DNA from: Amanita rubescens
Lineage: Eukaryota > Basidiomycota > Agaricomycetes > Agaricales > Amanitaceae
DNA: 64,000 nt
Reading direction: 5' to 3'
Assembly (NCBI GenBank): GCA_015039365.1
Contig: WION01000002.1
Coordinates: 1,488,001-1,552,000 of the forward strand
The notes under the pieces are model-generated. The model did not search any database. It saw only the letters and a list, made by a program, of their open reading frames with translations, and was not told the origin of the DNA. This document shows, one piece after another, positions 33,799 through 47,762 of this stretch (position 1 is the stretch's first letter; each line of letters begins with the position of its first letter). Position numbers and translations under genes: made by a program.

Positions 33799-36700
33799 AT
33801 GGATATCGAGGTCCTCCCCTCATCCAGCAGTCTATTCATTCAACAGACTGCGGTGGACTGCAGTCCTTTGTCACGTTCAACTAATTTCCAACTACGCCGG
33901 ACCTCTAGGTCGCTCATGCGGCCGCAGACTAGTCACCGCACGTCCGTCTCGCTGTCCCAGGCGGACAGAAACTGGCTTGACAGGCTCAGCTTGACGTCTT
34001 CAGATCACGAACGCCATGGTTCAGAGAGACCAGGGACCTCCTACCTTCTGACTCTCTCTCCCATAATTGCTTCACCTCGCTGTGCACTCCCCTCGACCTT
34101 CTCTCTCGATTCATCCGCTCGCGATGTTCAACACGGCTCACCTGCCAGCACTGAGTATGTAACCGCTCCCAATTCGCCCTCACTTCATCCTACGTTTGTC
34201 CCTCTTCCTTCAGCCTTAGTGGCGCCGGAGGAATTGACGCCACAGCATGCCGGTAGTCAAACCTTGTCAGAAGCCTTACACGCTCCCTCTTCATTGTCAA
34301 CCTCTACCTCGTATCCCGCATCTGCATTTCTTCGCTCAATGCATGAGGTTGTGGCATCGCAAGAAACCCGACCTATGCTTCGAAGGCCTAGATCGTTTTC
34401 GGACTCGTCAATTCCATCCAGGCTAGCCTTCATTCCACGTTATTCTGAACAAACGGGAACTTTGCTGGGCTCTGAACTCCCGAAAACTGATGTGGAAGAC
34501 ATTGATTTGTTTCCCCATCATCGAGCGAAATTCCGTATTTCTCTCGACCAAAACATTGAAGGGGATGAAGCTGCGCTACCATTAAGTAGCTATGAATGCG
34601 CTCAGAATCTGGAGGTTACCTCTGGCCATGGCAACATGGAAATTTGTGACAACGTGAACTCGAGGGATACCACGCGAAGATTTCATGCACTAATGGAGTT
34701 GTTGACATCTGAATCCGGTTACCTCAATGACTTGAAAGCATTGGTGCAGGTTGGCGGGAGTGCCCCTTCCCTAATATGCTCTAACCTAACTTCTCATAGA
34801 TTTATCTGCATAATCTCTCTGGAATGACGTATCGTGCTCAAAGTCTTACTCGCGTGCCGTCATTCCTTATGACAGGCTCTTGGATTGGTCCATATTCTTC
34901 TTCTCAATCATGCAGTCAGCTGTGTGATGCAAATTCAGGTTCAAGCACGATGCACCGTCGGCTCTTCACCGAAAGCGAGATAAAGTTGTTGGCGAGAAAT
35001 GCTGAAGATCTTTTGCTTTTACACCAAGGTTTCCTGGACGAACTCGAAGCGACTGCGAGATTTCTAGGGATCGCTGTTGATCCGGGAAATAGCGTGCCCA
35101 GTTCTGTATCCCCGGCTCAAATTGACGCTGCTGTAGGTGCCATGACACGAATATTTGTGCAACAGGTTAGTCTCAGATTTGTATTGTACCACACTAGCTG
35201 AAGTAAGTAAAGGCATCCCGTTTTCATGTTTATCAAGATTTTTGCGCTGGACATTTGGAGGCGTTGGAGATAATCAGAATGAAACAACATCAGCATCCTG
35301 TTGAGTGGGACATCTTCGAACATCAATGTGCACTTGCTATTGCCGCGCAGGGTGGTTTGACTCCTGAACTACCCTCTCCAACTGGGTCTTTGCCAGGAGA
35401 TTGTGAAATGTTATCCGCTAGCGACAGGAAAAGGACCACATCCCTGACTGCTCTAGACGGGGCAATTCGGTCTATTCGTGCTTTCGCTTCAAGGGAAAAC
35501 GTGTCGTCCCCATGTGACGCACGGCAAACTACTAGTCACGCTCGCAGGCTCATGTTCATGGATTATTTGATTAAACCAGTCCAGAGAATCTGCAAATATC
35601 CATTGCTCCTCGAGCAACTCAGACCTGTACAATTTCCAAAAGACGTTTCGCCAAAAGATCTTTCGTCGGATATTGACATGGTTGTGATGGAATCAATCCA
35701 AGCAATGAAAGTCATTGTAGCCGCAGTTGACGAGGCTCGCCACCAGAAGGATATCACCACCAAGTCGTCCTTGATCACTTCGCGTATTTTGCGTTCTGCT
35801 GCTTCAGGTTTTCCCCTCTGTCTCTCAAGCGTGTTCTTGTCGTCATTAGGAAACTGTCTACTCGCTGGATCTTTGACCACAATACATCAACGTTCATCAG
35901 ACGCTTTTACTGGCGCGAAGCCGAAAAACCTCGGTGCATTCCTATATCCAGGTGGTTACTTGATCCTGGCGAGGGTGTTGAAGGGCAAAATTTACGAGCC
36001 GAGACATTGGTTCTGCTTAGCTGATTTTGACGTGCAAGACATGACAACAGATACAGGTAATTTTCCAAGTCTTGAGTTTCCCAACACGACGTGAATGCTT
36101 GTTTTACAGCTTTGCCTTCTTCTGTCTTCTGCTTGTTTTCGGCAACTCATGTGTTTGAGTTGGCAGCTGCATGTCCAGGGGAAAAGAATGTCTGGCTGTC
36201 TACCATCCGCGTGTCTTTGGCACAGCCGCAAGTTTGGATCGATGAGCCAATCCCAAGCTTGGGCTTAAATGAATCGAACGATTTCAATCCTGACCTGCCA
36301 ACTGCTCAGTCGGATTTTGGATGTTGCACAGCTGGCCAGGAATCGTCCGGGGAATCGTCGTGTTCGCCCTCTTTTTCCTCACAGAACTGCGCGCGTCAAA
36401 GACAAGACTATAATCTCGCCCCGACTCGTACATCTTCGTCCGTGTCTATAAAGACCATCTTCTCTCAAGGCACGGATATGGGTTTTGTTGTTCGTCGCAG
36501 TTCCGTGACAGCAAAGCAGCAAACAGATGATGGGCTTCGAGATGTCGCATGGCGAGCTTGTCTTGATGCCCGTGCCTGCCGTCACGACGATCAGAGAGTC
36601 AAAACATCGTTTACGAGGAGCAGTTCTACCGTTAGCTTGAGGGCGTTGACTAGAAGCCGGCTCCCCAGACGCGAGGCAGCGACCGTTTCGAGGCATAACA

Positions 36701-37074
36701 GTCTTCCAAGTGGCGATGGCTTTGTCTATCGTAAGGAACTGATGAAAGCCAAGTCCATGATCATACGCAGGAGCAACCGCGGAAATAAAAGTGCATCCAA
36801 CATATCTGAGAGAAAACGCTCAGTTTACCTCCACCCAGGAACTAATACCGACCAAACTAAGTCACGACAGTCGACTAGTCTCAATACAGACTTTGTCGAC
36901 AATCCTCGCGATGCAAAGGAAAATTTCCAGACCCCTTCGGCATCTGCAATTGACAATACAACGCTTTCTATTCCACTAAAAGGGGTTAAATCAGCAAACA
37001 GCATTTTTCGACGTCTATCGAGCCGAACGCCTTTTCGGCGCAGCACGCCAAATATAACAGGTGGAATGCCATGA
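33799..37074 (+). CDS. Rho guanine-nucleotide exchange factor (DH-PH) 1
   Basis: N-terminal Ser/Pro-rich region of about 300 residues (MDIEVLPSSSSLF, SRSLMRPQTSHRTSVSLS, RPMLRRPRSFSDSS) then a Dbl-homology domain: RFHALMELLTSESGYLNDL, FTESEIKLLARNAEDLLLLHQ, FLDELEA, VEWDIFEHQCALAI, and the signature RLMFMDYLIKPVQRICKYPL-LLEQLRP. A PH-like module follows: GNCLLAGSLTTI, GAFLYPGGYLILARVLKGK, YEPRHWFCLADFDV, and, after an intron, SVFCLFSATHVFELAAACP-GEKNVWLSTIRVS. The C-terminal 280 residues are basic and Ser-rich with IIRRSNRGNKSASN and SIFRRLSSRTPFRRSTP. It should activate a Rho/Cdc42 GTPase for polarity. Start ATG 33799; the frame is open upstream but without ATG. Confidence 0.85.
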
Positions 37075-37511
37075 TCGGGTTCTGAACTGAACTGGTATAC
37101 CTATCCTAAATCTCGGATACCATTTGCCATACCGCATCCCATTTCTCTTTTTCTTCTTCTTTTGATCACGGAATTATAAGGAATCACCGTACCATCGAAC
37201 GACACCCAGAAATATTGATTTGTATCATGGATGTAACACTACGCACATGCCTCGGTTTATCACACAATCTAACGTTCCGTTTTTTCACTAATAAGATTGT
37301 ATTAGAGTCAATGCTCAGTAATACTATAGTAGTCCTTATAGCTTATGACTAAATACACATGCCTGCATGTTTCTAATTAGTGCAAAGCAAAATGACGATA
37401 GCTGCGATAGATGGATAATGATATTACATCAGAGCAACGAGTACTATGCGATAGCAATGACAAACAAATGATGTGCGGGTGTGATGTGCGTGTTCGCAGA
37501 GATTGAATGAA
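37075..37511. other. Intergenic region between convergent RhoGEF genes
   Basis: AT-rich 437-bp spacer between the stops of two convergent genes. It contains T-rich tracts (near 37143-37165) and AATAAG (37290) that may serve in 3' end formation. No open frame or RNA gene was seen. Confidence 0.6.
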
Positions 37512-40500
37512 CTACGGTAAAAGTCCATGTGTTCGAAGTAGTTTTCTCCACCTGAGAAGTGAATCAGCAAAAAATACCATGAAAACAAGCCACAGCACAT
37601 ACTCGTCACGTTCCAATTCGATCTCTGATATGTGTCGTTTAAGTTGCCTGAAGAAATCATCGTATTCAGCGCATACAAGTTGATAAAAGATTGCGTACGA
37701 ATTTTCTTTCGATAGTGCATTCCTGGATTCTTTGGTTTGACGTAGGTCTGCTGTTACTGAAGCCCAAGCCTCGTCATCCGGTAGCAAGATGTCATTATAC
37801 ATGCCATCGAGCTCTTCATTAAACGCCTGACGACAACAACTCGATAAATAAAGGTAAAAAGGCCAGAAAAACACCGCATCTTACCTCGTACATGATGTCT
37901 TTCTCTGCGGTTGCATCAGCAAGCAAACTTTTCATAAGTTCACATTGGCGCTTTGAATTCTGTAGATCCAGCTTTGCTTTCTCGAGCTCAATCGCTTTCT
38001 GTTTCAATACAGTCAGAGGATTAATTACTCGTTAAAGTGTGACTGACTTCTCGGTAGTCAGCAATAAGTTTTCGCAGACCTTCCTGCATTTTATCCTGAT
38101 GTGATACTGCTTGGACAAGGTCATTGTCAGCTTCAAGGACCAAGTCATCCACCACTTGTGCGGCTCTGTCAACAGTGAGATTTATCGATCGTAGGCGTCC
38201 GGTTGATATCAATCGTGCTACGAGGACGAGATCGTGGTGTATAATCTCCTTGCCGTCGTCCGATTACTTGCCGCATTTCTTCCATGCGCTCCTGGGCGGC
38301 CCTACTCTATTGGAAGCAGTTAATACTTGCAGGGAAAACGGTCACAATATACATTACCAGAGGTTGTGAGGATAGCAGAGGTGAACGGAAGTTTTTATCT
38401 GGTGACGAGGACCGAGACTGGCGAATCGCCATGGCTTGGAGTGGAGCGTAGCTCTTCGATTTCCAGCTTTATTTTCTTGATACTGCGGCGGGAAGATTCA
38501 ATCTACGAGCATGCATAAGCAAAAAAATCTCATATAGAGGGTTAAAACTCACATCTTCTTTCGTTGACTGCGAATATTGCACTAGTCGTGCCATCGACTC
38601 GCTGTCAAGCGATGGTGAAGAAGCCACTGCTTTCCCTCTCCGTGTTTGTGATGGTATTCGACGAGGAGAAATGACGCGGCCTGTACCGGAGGGACGATTT
38701 AGCGGTGAATTCCGGACATAAGATCGTCTTGCAGGTGTTGGAGATCCTAATGCATTAACCGTTGCGCGAGTAGAAGACTTCTTTTTGATCGATAGGGGTT
38801 CAATAGTGGATGGGGCGGCGGAACTACTAGTAGCGGATGATTTAGGGGTGGCGTCGGTGTTGAAGGTTTGCCTTTTGCTGCGCGGAATCCCTGTTGATGA
38901 ACTGTCGAGATGGTTTGGGAATGATGGTGGTTGGCCAAAAGTCGAGTCTTGCGCGAGCTCATCATCAAAGGAAGGCAGGTCTAGTGTAGATTTCCTTGGG
39001 CTTGCGAACGGTGGTAATGGAGATGGACTTCGGGGCCCGAGCGGTCTGCGATCGCCCGAGCAGTGTGATAAAGAGCGAGAATGATGTGAAGGAGATGCAC
39101 TTGGCGAAAGGTCGGGTGTACCTGGCTTCGTCTGCGGTGTAGAAGACCTGGGTGTATGTGACTGCCCTGACGATCGTGAGCCGGGCCTTAACGATGCTGG
39201 GGGCTCCTCTGCAAATCAAAATCAGCTTTAGGGTAACACAACCGAGGAAGAATTGCTCGCCTTCGTATATCGTGTCCTGCAAAGGGAACTCCACTGTCGA
39301 ACCTGTTGGTAATTCATTGTGTTGATTCATGCTATTTTGTCTGGCCAGCTCCAGTTTCATCGCCAAGTCCCAGTCTGATGTGTCCAAGTTTTTCATTTTG
39401 TTCACAATCATAGCTTCGTCGTCACTATAATCAGGTGTCATCTCTCGTGAGGAAGCTTTTGACGAGTATCTGGATAAGCTTCGATTAAGGATATCCTTTT
39501 CTGAATCCGAAGCATGTCCGTTGGTTGAATGCCGTGCTCTTGAGGATTTGGAAGCGAGCAAATCATCGTCATCATCATCCATGGACATCGTAGTTGCAGC
39601 TGTAGAATTAGAACGATTGGAAAACTTCATGAGGCTGCCGTCAGCCGTAAGTGTTGTTTGCGTGAGGGTAGATGAGCGGCTGGTCGTGGATTTCGTACGC
39701 CTATGGCCATTGATTGAACCACCAAAGAAGTCACCCATGGCTGATCCGGGACGAGAGCTAAAGAGATTGCGTGAGATCGCGTCTAGGCCGAATATTGCAA
39801 CTCGGGATTTGGCAGTCGGAGTGGATGGGCGCGAATCTCGACCAGTACGGAACTGGAACAGCCCGAATTGGTGGACTAGGAAATGGTCATTAAGAAGGAT
39901 CCGAGGAATTGTAGGTAATGACGCACTGGTCTGTATTATTCGTGACGGCACTCGTTCCGTCTGAACAATGTCCTCCTCCCCTTCGTCATTTGGGTCATTG
40001 GACGACACAGAGAATCGGCAAAGTCCTCCCGCCATTGGCTGGAGTCTGATTCGCGCGAATGGTGGGCCACCAATACCGAAAGGTATCGGATCTGCAGAGC
40101 CAACGGGATCCACGTGCACGACTATCTTGGTCTGGATTCATAGACAAACTTAGCACTTCAAACGTATCAGCGACACGGTCATACCTTTTTTGGTTCCTGC
40201 AAAAACGCTGTACGCTGATAGACATTGTAATATGCCCGCGCATACGTTGTCTTTCCCGCCTTTGATTCCACTTCTTGATCTTTGGCACAGAGCACAACGG
40301 ATTGCCCAACCCTGGTACGATATGTCGCTTGGACCTGCCACAGATTTTCCAGAAAACGCTGTTTATCGGCTCCTGTTTGAGTAGGGTCGAGGTTTGCTTG
40401 AAAGGGCGGATGAACGACTGATAGGCACCGAAGTGGCCGACCAGACCATCTGTCACTTTGGTCCTGAGGCGGATTCTCGAGATAAAGATGAAAATCTAGC

Positions 40501-42097
40501 ATATGTGAGTATGTCATCATGATGTACCATTTCAACTTACCTGCTCCTCCAATATCCGTTGCAACCACTTCCGTAACATCTATGACACCCTTACAGGTCA
40601 TACCACTCTTCTTCTTACCAGAAGGAATGCCACCTGCTTTCGTAACCTTATCCAGGTCATCGAGGCCAGACAACGTCTTGCCGCTCTTCTCGCCAGCGCC
40701 AGGTCGTTTTACAATCAAGATCTTGTCATCAAAGAGGAATAATGTACCATGGAGTGATGTGGCGGATGAACTTGAAGAGGAAGGTGCCAATGACACCGGT
40801 GCATCATTGAGCATATCTTCCACGTCGATACAATCTATGTATCTGCGCGAATTAGAGAAGAGCTCAGGAGGAAAGCCTTCGATCGAGGCAGACAGGCAAT
40901 AGAATATTGCTGCTCTCTTCGTCTCTTCATCGGCTTCTGCCTGAGCGATTTTGCTGGCTATTTCATCTGCTTCAACCAGCTTAGCTCGTTGTGGATCATC
41001 TGGGGCCATATGCTTAAGCATCGTCCGGAATAGTAGCGTATACCGAGGAATCCTTTGTACAGGTTCCATCAAGAGTTCACGAAGACCCACGCGATTCCGG
41101 GCATCTGCTGATTGATATTTAATATGCTGAAGTAGATAATAAATGATCATGAGTACGATTGATCAATAAAGTTACATACATCAATGAATGCGCCAAAACG
41201 CGATGACCGCTTGGCGACCTCGCGTTCAAATATAGCTTGCGCCTCTTCTCTCTTGATATAATATTGCTTGTACTGTTCAAAACCTCGCAAATCTTTAAAG
41301 TGCCGCAGCGCCACATCGCCTATACCGCCTACAGTCTTTGAACCGTGACCAGTCATCATTTTCTCCAGATCGGTCAAAAAAGCTTCGTTGATCGGAAGTA
41401 AATTATCCACGTTCCCGAATAACGTCTTCGCTTCGTATGCAGGTAGTATAGCCGTTTCCCTACTGCGAGCGAAATTCCGCAGAGGATCTGCATAATCATT
41501 CTTGAGTATTTGCAGTCGTTTGACGTAGGAACGTTCACTAGCGACTAGCTCGTTAATGACGGACGTTAACTGCGGATGTGTCTGTCATGGCACGCTTCCT
41601 CTGTGAGGGCCCATCCTAAATAAGCAGAGATTAGATATGGTTTTGTTAAGGATGATAAGGATGAGGGAACAGATCGTAGAAAGCACCAACTTATGTGTCG
41701 TGCAGAGAAGCATGATGTGCTCATGATTGATATGGTTAAGGTTGGGGCAAACGTATGCATTGACAAATATAAGGTGACAAGGACTAACAGACTCGTTCTG
41801 AGAGGTTCCAGGGGATGTCAACATATCGGAAGAACTTGTCGAAAGTGGTGAGCCGAAGGAGAGGACAAGGTCCTGAATTTCTGCTATGAATTCAGTCGCG
41901 ACTTCCAGTAATGAATAACCAAGACACTACCTTCTGGCAAGCGCTTGCCATTCTCCGAGCCCTCTATCACAACCGCACAGAAAAAGACGCGCTTCGTGAT
42001 GGAAGCAGTAGGTGCGGCAGATGAGTGGCTTCTTGGTCTTGATCCATCCCCATTTGCCAAGGGGAATCGTTTTTCGAGGAGATGTGCTCAGAGCCAT
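37512..42097 (-). CDS. Rho guanine-nucleotide exchange factor 2 with C-terminal coiled coil
   Basis: From ATG 42097: MALSTSPRKTIPLGKWGW, an intron-rich N-terminus, then a DH domain: HPQLTSVINELVASERSYV-KRLQILKNDYADPLR, LPINEAFLTDLEKMM, VALRHFKDLRGFEQYKQYY, FGAFIDVCNFI, and RNRVGLRELLMEPVQRIPRY-TLLFRTMLKHM. A PH-like part has GTLFLFDDKILIVKRP, CKGVIDVTEVVATDIGG and DFHLYLENPP. A conserved block VDPVGSADPIPFGIGGPPFA and a long Ser-rich part follow to DTIYE. A 52-nt intron with a GC donor (near 39261) keeps the frame into EEPPASLRPGSRSS, a Pro-rich linker, and a coiled coil (RRSIKKIKLEIEEL, QVVDDLVLEADNDLVQAV, KAIELEKAKLDLQNSKRQCELM). That tail has no start of its own, so I treat it as one gene; two frame slips near 38434 and 38184 are needed. 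Confidence 0.75.
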
Positions 42098-42161
42098 CAA
42101 TGGCGAGCAAAAGGTTGTCTGAACTGCTCAATTTCGGCGTTCAACCGCGTTCAGCGCGCGG

Positions 42162-42169
42162 TCACGTGA
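42162..42169. promoter_or_regulatory. TCACGTGA palindrome upstream of RhoGEF 2
   Basis: Octamer TCACGTGA, 65 bp upstream of the RhoGEF 2 start (42097) and just past the 3' end of the RING gene (42209). Flanked by GCGCGCGG as at 55371-55378. E-box core; regulatory role inferred. Confidence 0.45.
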
Positions 42170-42208
42170 CTCAGGAGACGCGCCGATTGGGCGCGCCCGG
42201 TAACTACT

Positions 42209-43511
42209 CTACACTCTACTCCGTTTATTCGCTCGCTCCTCAGCTAACCTCTCCATCCGCTTTCGTTTATCTTTCGTAGGTGACTCAGAGTAAAAGCGTT
42301 TTGGCCGTGATTCAGGTGTCCCTGGTTCAGACTCTTCGTCGGCTAGTGGCACTTCCGAGCTTTCTCTGGTGCTTCCCTCCCGCTTGGACGTGTTTTCAGT
42401 CCCGGATCTAGAGGCGCGTCAGTCGTCGTCAAAGCTGGATTAATGTGTATAGTTTCACCCATCATCAATAAAGTTCTCCTCTTCCTCTTCTTCCTCGGTC
42501 TCCATTTCTCCTCTGGTATCCATCGCGGAGAAAGCTTGTGCTACCTGGAGCAAAGCATCCCATCTGAATGTCTCGTCCATATCCACAAGTTTTATCTCAT
42601 CTCTCTCCCAGCGTCTGCGGCATTCTGGACACAGCACCGTCTCATCCGAACCTCGAGATATTCCTGGCAAGCAAGTATTACAGATCACATGTTCGCAAGG
42701 CATGCTATAAAGCATCAGAAATGCATGCTCTCAAGCTCCGTAGGACCAAACCTTGAAGTTTCTCTGAGCTCTAAATCTTCCCAACAAACTGTACAGGTTT
42801 CCCCCTCTCCCAACGTAACAACAAGCATAAGGTCATTAAACCTGCGCAGTAACTGGAAAGGAGATCAAACACTACAATATTAAGCCGGACAAGTCCAACC
42901 TTTCTCATACGATATGCGGAATCTCCAAGTGCAGCTTCCTCCCCAGTCTGTTCCAAGTCATTTGCTTCTTCCTTGACCTCTTTCAACCGCAACTACATGA
43001 TGTTCGGGCCGGAATTGATGTCATACGGAATGTCGCCTTACCTTCTCGATTCTTCTTTGATTCCTTCTGTTCAACTGGATTGGCGGAACGCCTTGTTTAC
43101 TACTTTTATCTTAGAAGAACTGGCGACTTACGGCCTTCAGTTCTTCTATTTTCGTTTCCAAGACATGAATACGGTCAATGTCTTTCTTTTGGGGGCGAGC
43201 CCTTCTTGGTGACTTATCCTGTTTACTTTGTTCCTCCTGCACCCGTAGTTGGTTCTTTAGCTTCTCATTTTCACGATTCAAATCAGCAAGTTGCTTCTGT
43301 AGATGTTTCACGCTTTTCCCAGCTTTGATAAGAGAAGTCTAGTATACGGCAGCTTGCACATATAAATACCCTATTTTTCTTTTGCTACGCGCACCTTGAT
43401 AATATCAAGATGGCTTTCTTCTTCTTCAGACTGGGAATCGTCTGGTGAGTGACCATCCTCGGAGTTAAATCCGCTAATATATCGAGACCTCCGCGATTTT
43501 CTGAGGGGCAT
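42209..43511 (-). CDS. RING-finger protein with coiled coil, probable E3 ubiquitin ligase
   Basis: Exon 1 from ATG 43511: MPLRKSRRSRYISGFNSEDG, acidic SQSEEEESHLD. Next a coiled coil (VKHLQKQLADLNRENEKLKN, IHVLETKIEELKAV, LKEVKEEANDLEQTGEE). The RING is split by an intron: GETCTVCWEDLELRE, then MPCEHVICNTCLPG and LCPECRRRWERDEIKLV, giving C-x2-C...C-x-H-x3-C-x2-C...C-x2-C. An acidic run (EEEEEEENFIDDG) follows. The last exon (GTENTSKREGSTRESS, RPKRFYSESPTKDKRKRMER) ends KRSRV at TAG 42209 with a basic nuclear-type tail. Divergent from the branching-enzyme gene, 126 bp between starts. Substrate unknown. Confidence 0.78.
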
Positions 43512-43637
43512 GTTGATGTGTGTGAAGTATGTGGCTGTGCAAGCTGATAGCGCCTTTTACGTCATTGCTTTTCTTGATAAAAAGAATGGAGCGTCTTGCT
43601 TCGCACTCTATCTCTCCCTCTCTCTCACCCACCAGAC

Positions 43638-46140
43638 ATGCCAACCAAACCTCTAGGATGCTCAGACAGTTCTGGACGTTGACCCATGGCTCGACCAAAA
43701 TGTACCAGCCATTATTCGCAGGCACGACCTCTACCGCCAATGGAAAGACAAGATAGATGAACTCGAAGGTGGTTACGAAAAATTTACCAAGGGATATCTC
43801 AAGTACGGCCTCAACGCGGACGAGACTGGACAAATAACCTACAGGGAATGGGCTCCCAATGCTCAACAGGCTTCGCTGATTGGCGATTTCAGCAAGTGGT
43901 ATTCAGAAATGCCCACCATCGGGTTATCTGACCCAATTGTCAGATGAATGGAATCGATCATCTCATCCAATGACTAAAGACGAGTTTGGCGTCTGGTCGA
44001 TCGTCATACCACCCTTGAAACCGGGTGTATGCGCCATTCCCCATGACTCCAAGATCAAAGTACGGAAACTTGATCCGAAATCTGCCTTTTGCTAACAATA
44101 GGTTAGATCTCTATGCTTTTGCCATCTGGGGAACGCGTTGAACGTATACCTGCCTGGATCCGTCGCGTAACCCAAGAACTCGCCGTGTCCCCTGTATATG
44201 ATGCTAGGTTCTGGAACCCTCCGTCATCGGAAAGGTACCACTTCAAAAATCCCAGACCACCTCTTCCACATGCTATCAAGATTTACGAAGCACATGTCGG
44301 CATATCAACTCACGAACCTAGGGTGGGCACCTACAAGGAGTTTACCGCAAACGTCCTACCCAGGAATTAAGAACTTGGGCTACAACACCATTCAACTTAT
44401 GGCTGTCATGGAACACGCATATTATGCATGTACGTGATAATAGCTCAGTACATTATCACTTTGATATCCACTTCTTCGACAGCATTCGGCTATCAAGTGA
44501 CCAGTTTCTTCGCCTGCCAGCTCCCGCTGTGGCACACCCGAGGAGTTGAAAGAACTGATTGACACTGCCCATGGAATGGGATTGCGCGTTCTCCTTGACG
44601 TGGTCCACTCGCACGCTTGCAAAAACGTCTTGGATGGTCTGAATCTCTTTGACGGAACCGACCACCAGTATTTCCATGGAGGTGGGAGAGGAAATCACGA
44701 CCTCTGGGACAGCAGGCTCTTCAATTACAGCTCTCATGAAGTTATACGCTTCTTGCTAAGCAATTTACGATTTTACCTGGAAGAATATCAATTCGACGGG
44801 TTCCGATTTTGATGGCGTCACAAGCATGATGTACAAGCACCATGGGATTGGCGCCGGTTTCTCTGGTGGCTACAATGAGTATTTCGGTGACAATGCGGAC
44901 GTAGAGAATATCGTTTATCTCATGCTTGTAAGTCCCTACTTTCTCGCATGAGATCATTAATAACGCTTTTTGTAGGCGAACGACGCAACGCATTCACTGT
45001 ATCCTGGAGCCACCACAATTGCCGAAGATGTTTCCGGAATGCCATTGTTATGCAGCCCCGTCGAAAAGGGTGGGGTCGGGTTTGACTACCGACTTTCGAT
45101 GGCCATTCCCGATATGTGGATCAAGTTACTCAAGCATAAGCGAGACGATGAATGGGAATTGGGTAATATTGTTCATACCCTTACAAACAGGCGGCATGGC
45201 GAGAAAAGCTATCGCGTATTGCGAAAGTCACGATCAAGCGCTGGTGGGTGACAAAACGATAGCATTCTGGCTCATGGATAAAGAAATGTGTAAGTGCTTC
45301 TCGGGAGCCATCACTTGAGATGATAACTCAAATTTCTCAGATACAAACATGTCTGACTTGACACCAATGACGGAAATTATCTCACGTGGTATAGCCTTGC
45401 ACAAAATGATCAGGTCAGTCAGCTAGTTATACCCTTGCAAAGGATTTCACCTGACATCCGTCATCAAAGATTATTGGTGCATTCGCTCGGTGGTGAAGGT
45501 TATCTCAACTTTGAAGGCAATGAGTTCGGTCATCCAGAGGTAGATAAGTTCCGCGTGCAACCAGGCATTGTCTGACGGAACTTGTAGTGGTTAGATTTCC
45601 CCAGAGTAGGGAATCATAATTCGTTCCATTACGCCCGTCGCCAGTGGAACGTTGTCGATGACCCCCTCCTCCGCTATCAATATCTCAACAACTTCGACAT
45701 TGCTATGCATCATCTTGAAGATAAATATCATTGGCTGAGTGCACCGCAAGTGCGTAATGTCGTTCTTCACTCAACTGTTTTGCTCAACTATTGCAGGCAT
45801 ACGTGTCGCTGAAAAACGAAACTGATAAAGTTATTGTTTATGAACGGGCTGGTCTATTATTTATCTTCAATTTCCACCCGACGTCCAGTTTCACGGATTA
45901 TCGAGTAGGCATTGAAGAACCGGGAGAATATCGCATCATTCTCAGTAGCGATGAGAAAAAATACGGAGGTTTTGACAACATCGCTTTGGATGGCTCGTTC
46001 TTCACCACGCCAATGGAATGGAACGGAAGAAAGAACTGGCTTCAGGTGACTAATAACTGTGTGTGTTTATGAACTTGGCTGATCGAGACGTGTAGGTGTA
46101 CATCCCTACGAGGACTTGCATAGTCCTAGCCAAGAAATGA
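43638..46140 (+). CDS. GLC3: 1,4-alpha-glucan branching enzyme (glycogen), with several apparent +1 frame breaks
   Basis: Introduces alpha-1,6 branches into glycogen (GH13). Start ATG 43638 (MPTKPL), then [15 protein letters not shown] and [18 protein letters not shown]48 region: [27 protein letters not shown] spans a GC-AG intron. Catalytic barrel: [93 protein letters not shown] (nucleophile Asp), [10 protein letters not shown] (acid/base Glu), and [12 protein letters not shown]. The C-terminus reads [14 protein letters not shown], then [16 protein letters not shown] to TGA 46140. One extra base must be skipped at about 43656, 44365, 44516, 44807-44810 and 45204-45207. Every conserved block is otherwise present in order, so sequence error is more likely than a true pseudogene. 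Confidence 0.88.
43892..43943 (+). other. GC-AG intron in the branching-enzyme gene
   Basis: 52-nt intron with donor A|GCAAGT and acceptor GTCAG. Splicing here joins GDF to [10 protein letters not shown], the conserved GDFNxW motif; no GT donor nearby keeps the frame. GCAAGT matches the known consensus of GC-AG introns. Confidence 0.8.
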
Positions 46141-46267
46141 ATCACGATGAAAGCTTCGTTCGTTTAAAGCCATAGATTTTCATAGAAGGAATAATTGAGA
46201 AGTATGCGTTCGTAACAATTAACCATAAAATGTACATTTGTTTGAAACAAGATTCGGTTGTCCATAT

Positions 46268-47619
<1,352 letters not shown>

Positions 47620-47762
47620 GGTGAACGACTCGATAGATTATCTACCTGATATTAATTGCATTTTTGCTCGGTATAGCGGAGTATCGGGCGCCTGTGCTCG
47701 GCCGAACGGATGCCGTACTTTGCCACGTGCGTTGATTTTCTCAAGAGTCCGACAAGATCATC

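Noticed and set aside
38747..40119. Reading RhoGEF 2 straight through to a stop at 38965
   Set aside because: The other frame from 39200 downward is Pro/Ser-rich coding sequence leading into a coiled coil, and a 52-nt intron connects it in frame.
43638..46140. Calling the branching enzyme a true pseudogene
   Set aside because: All motifs and introns are intact and the same +1 pattern affects essential neighbours, so sequence error is more likely.
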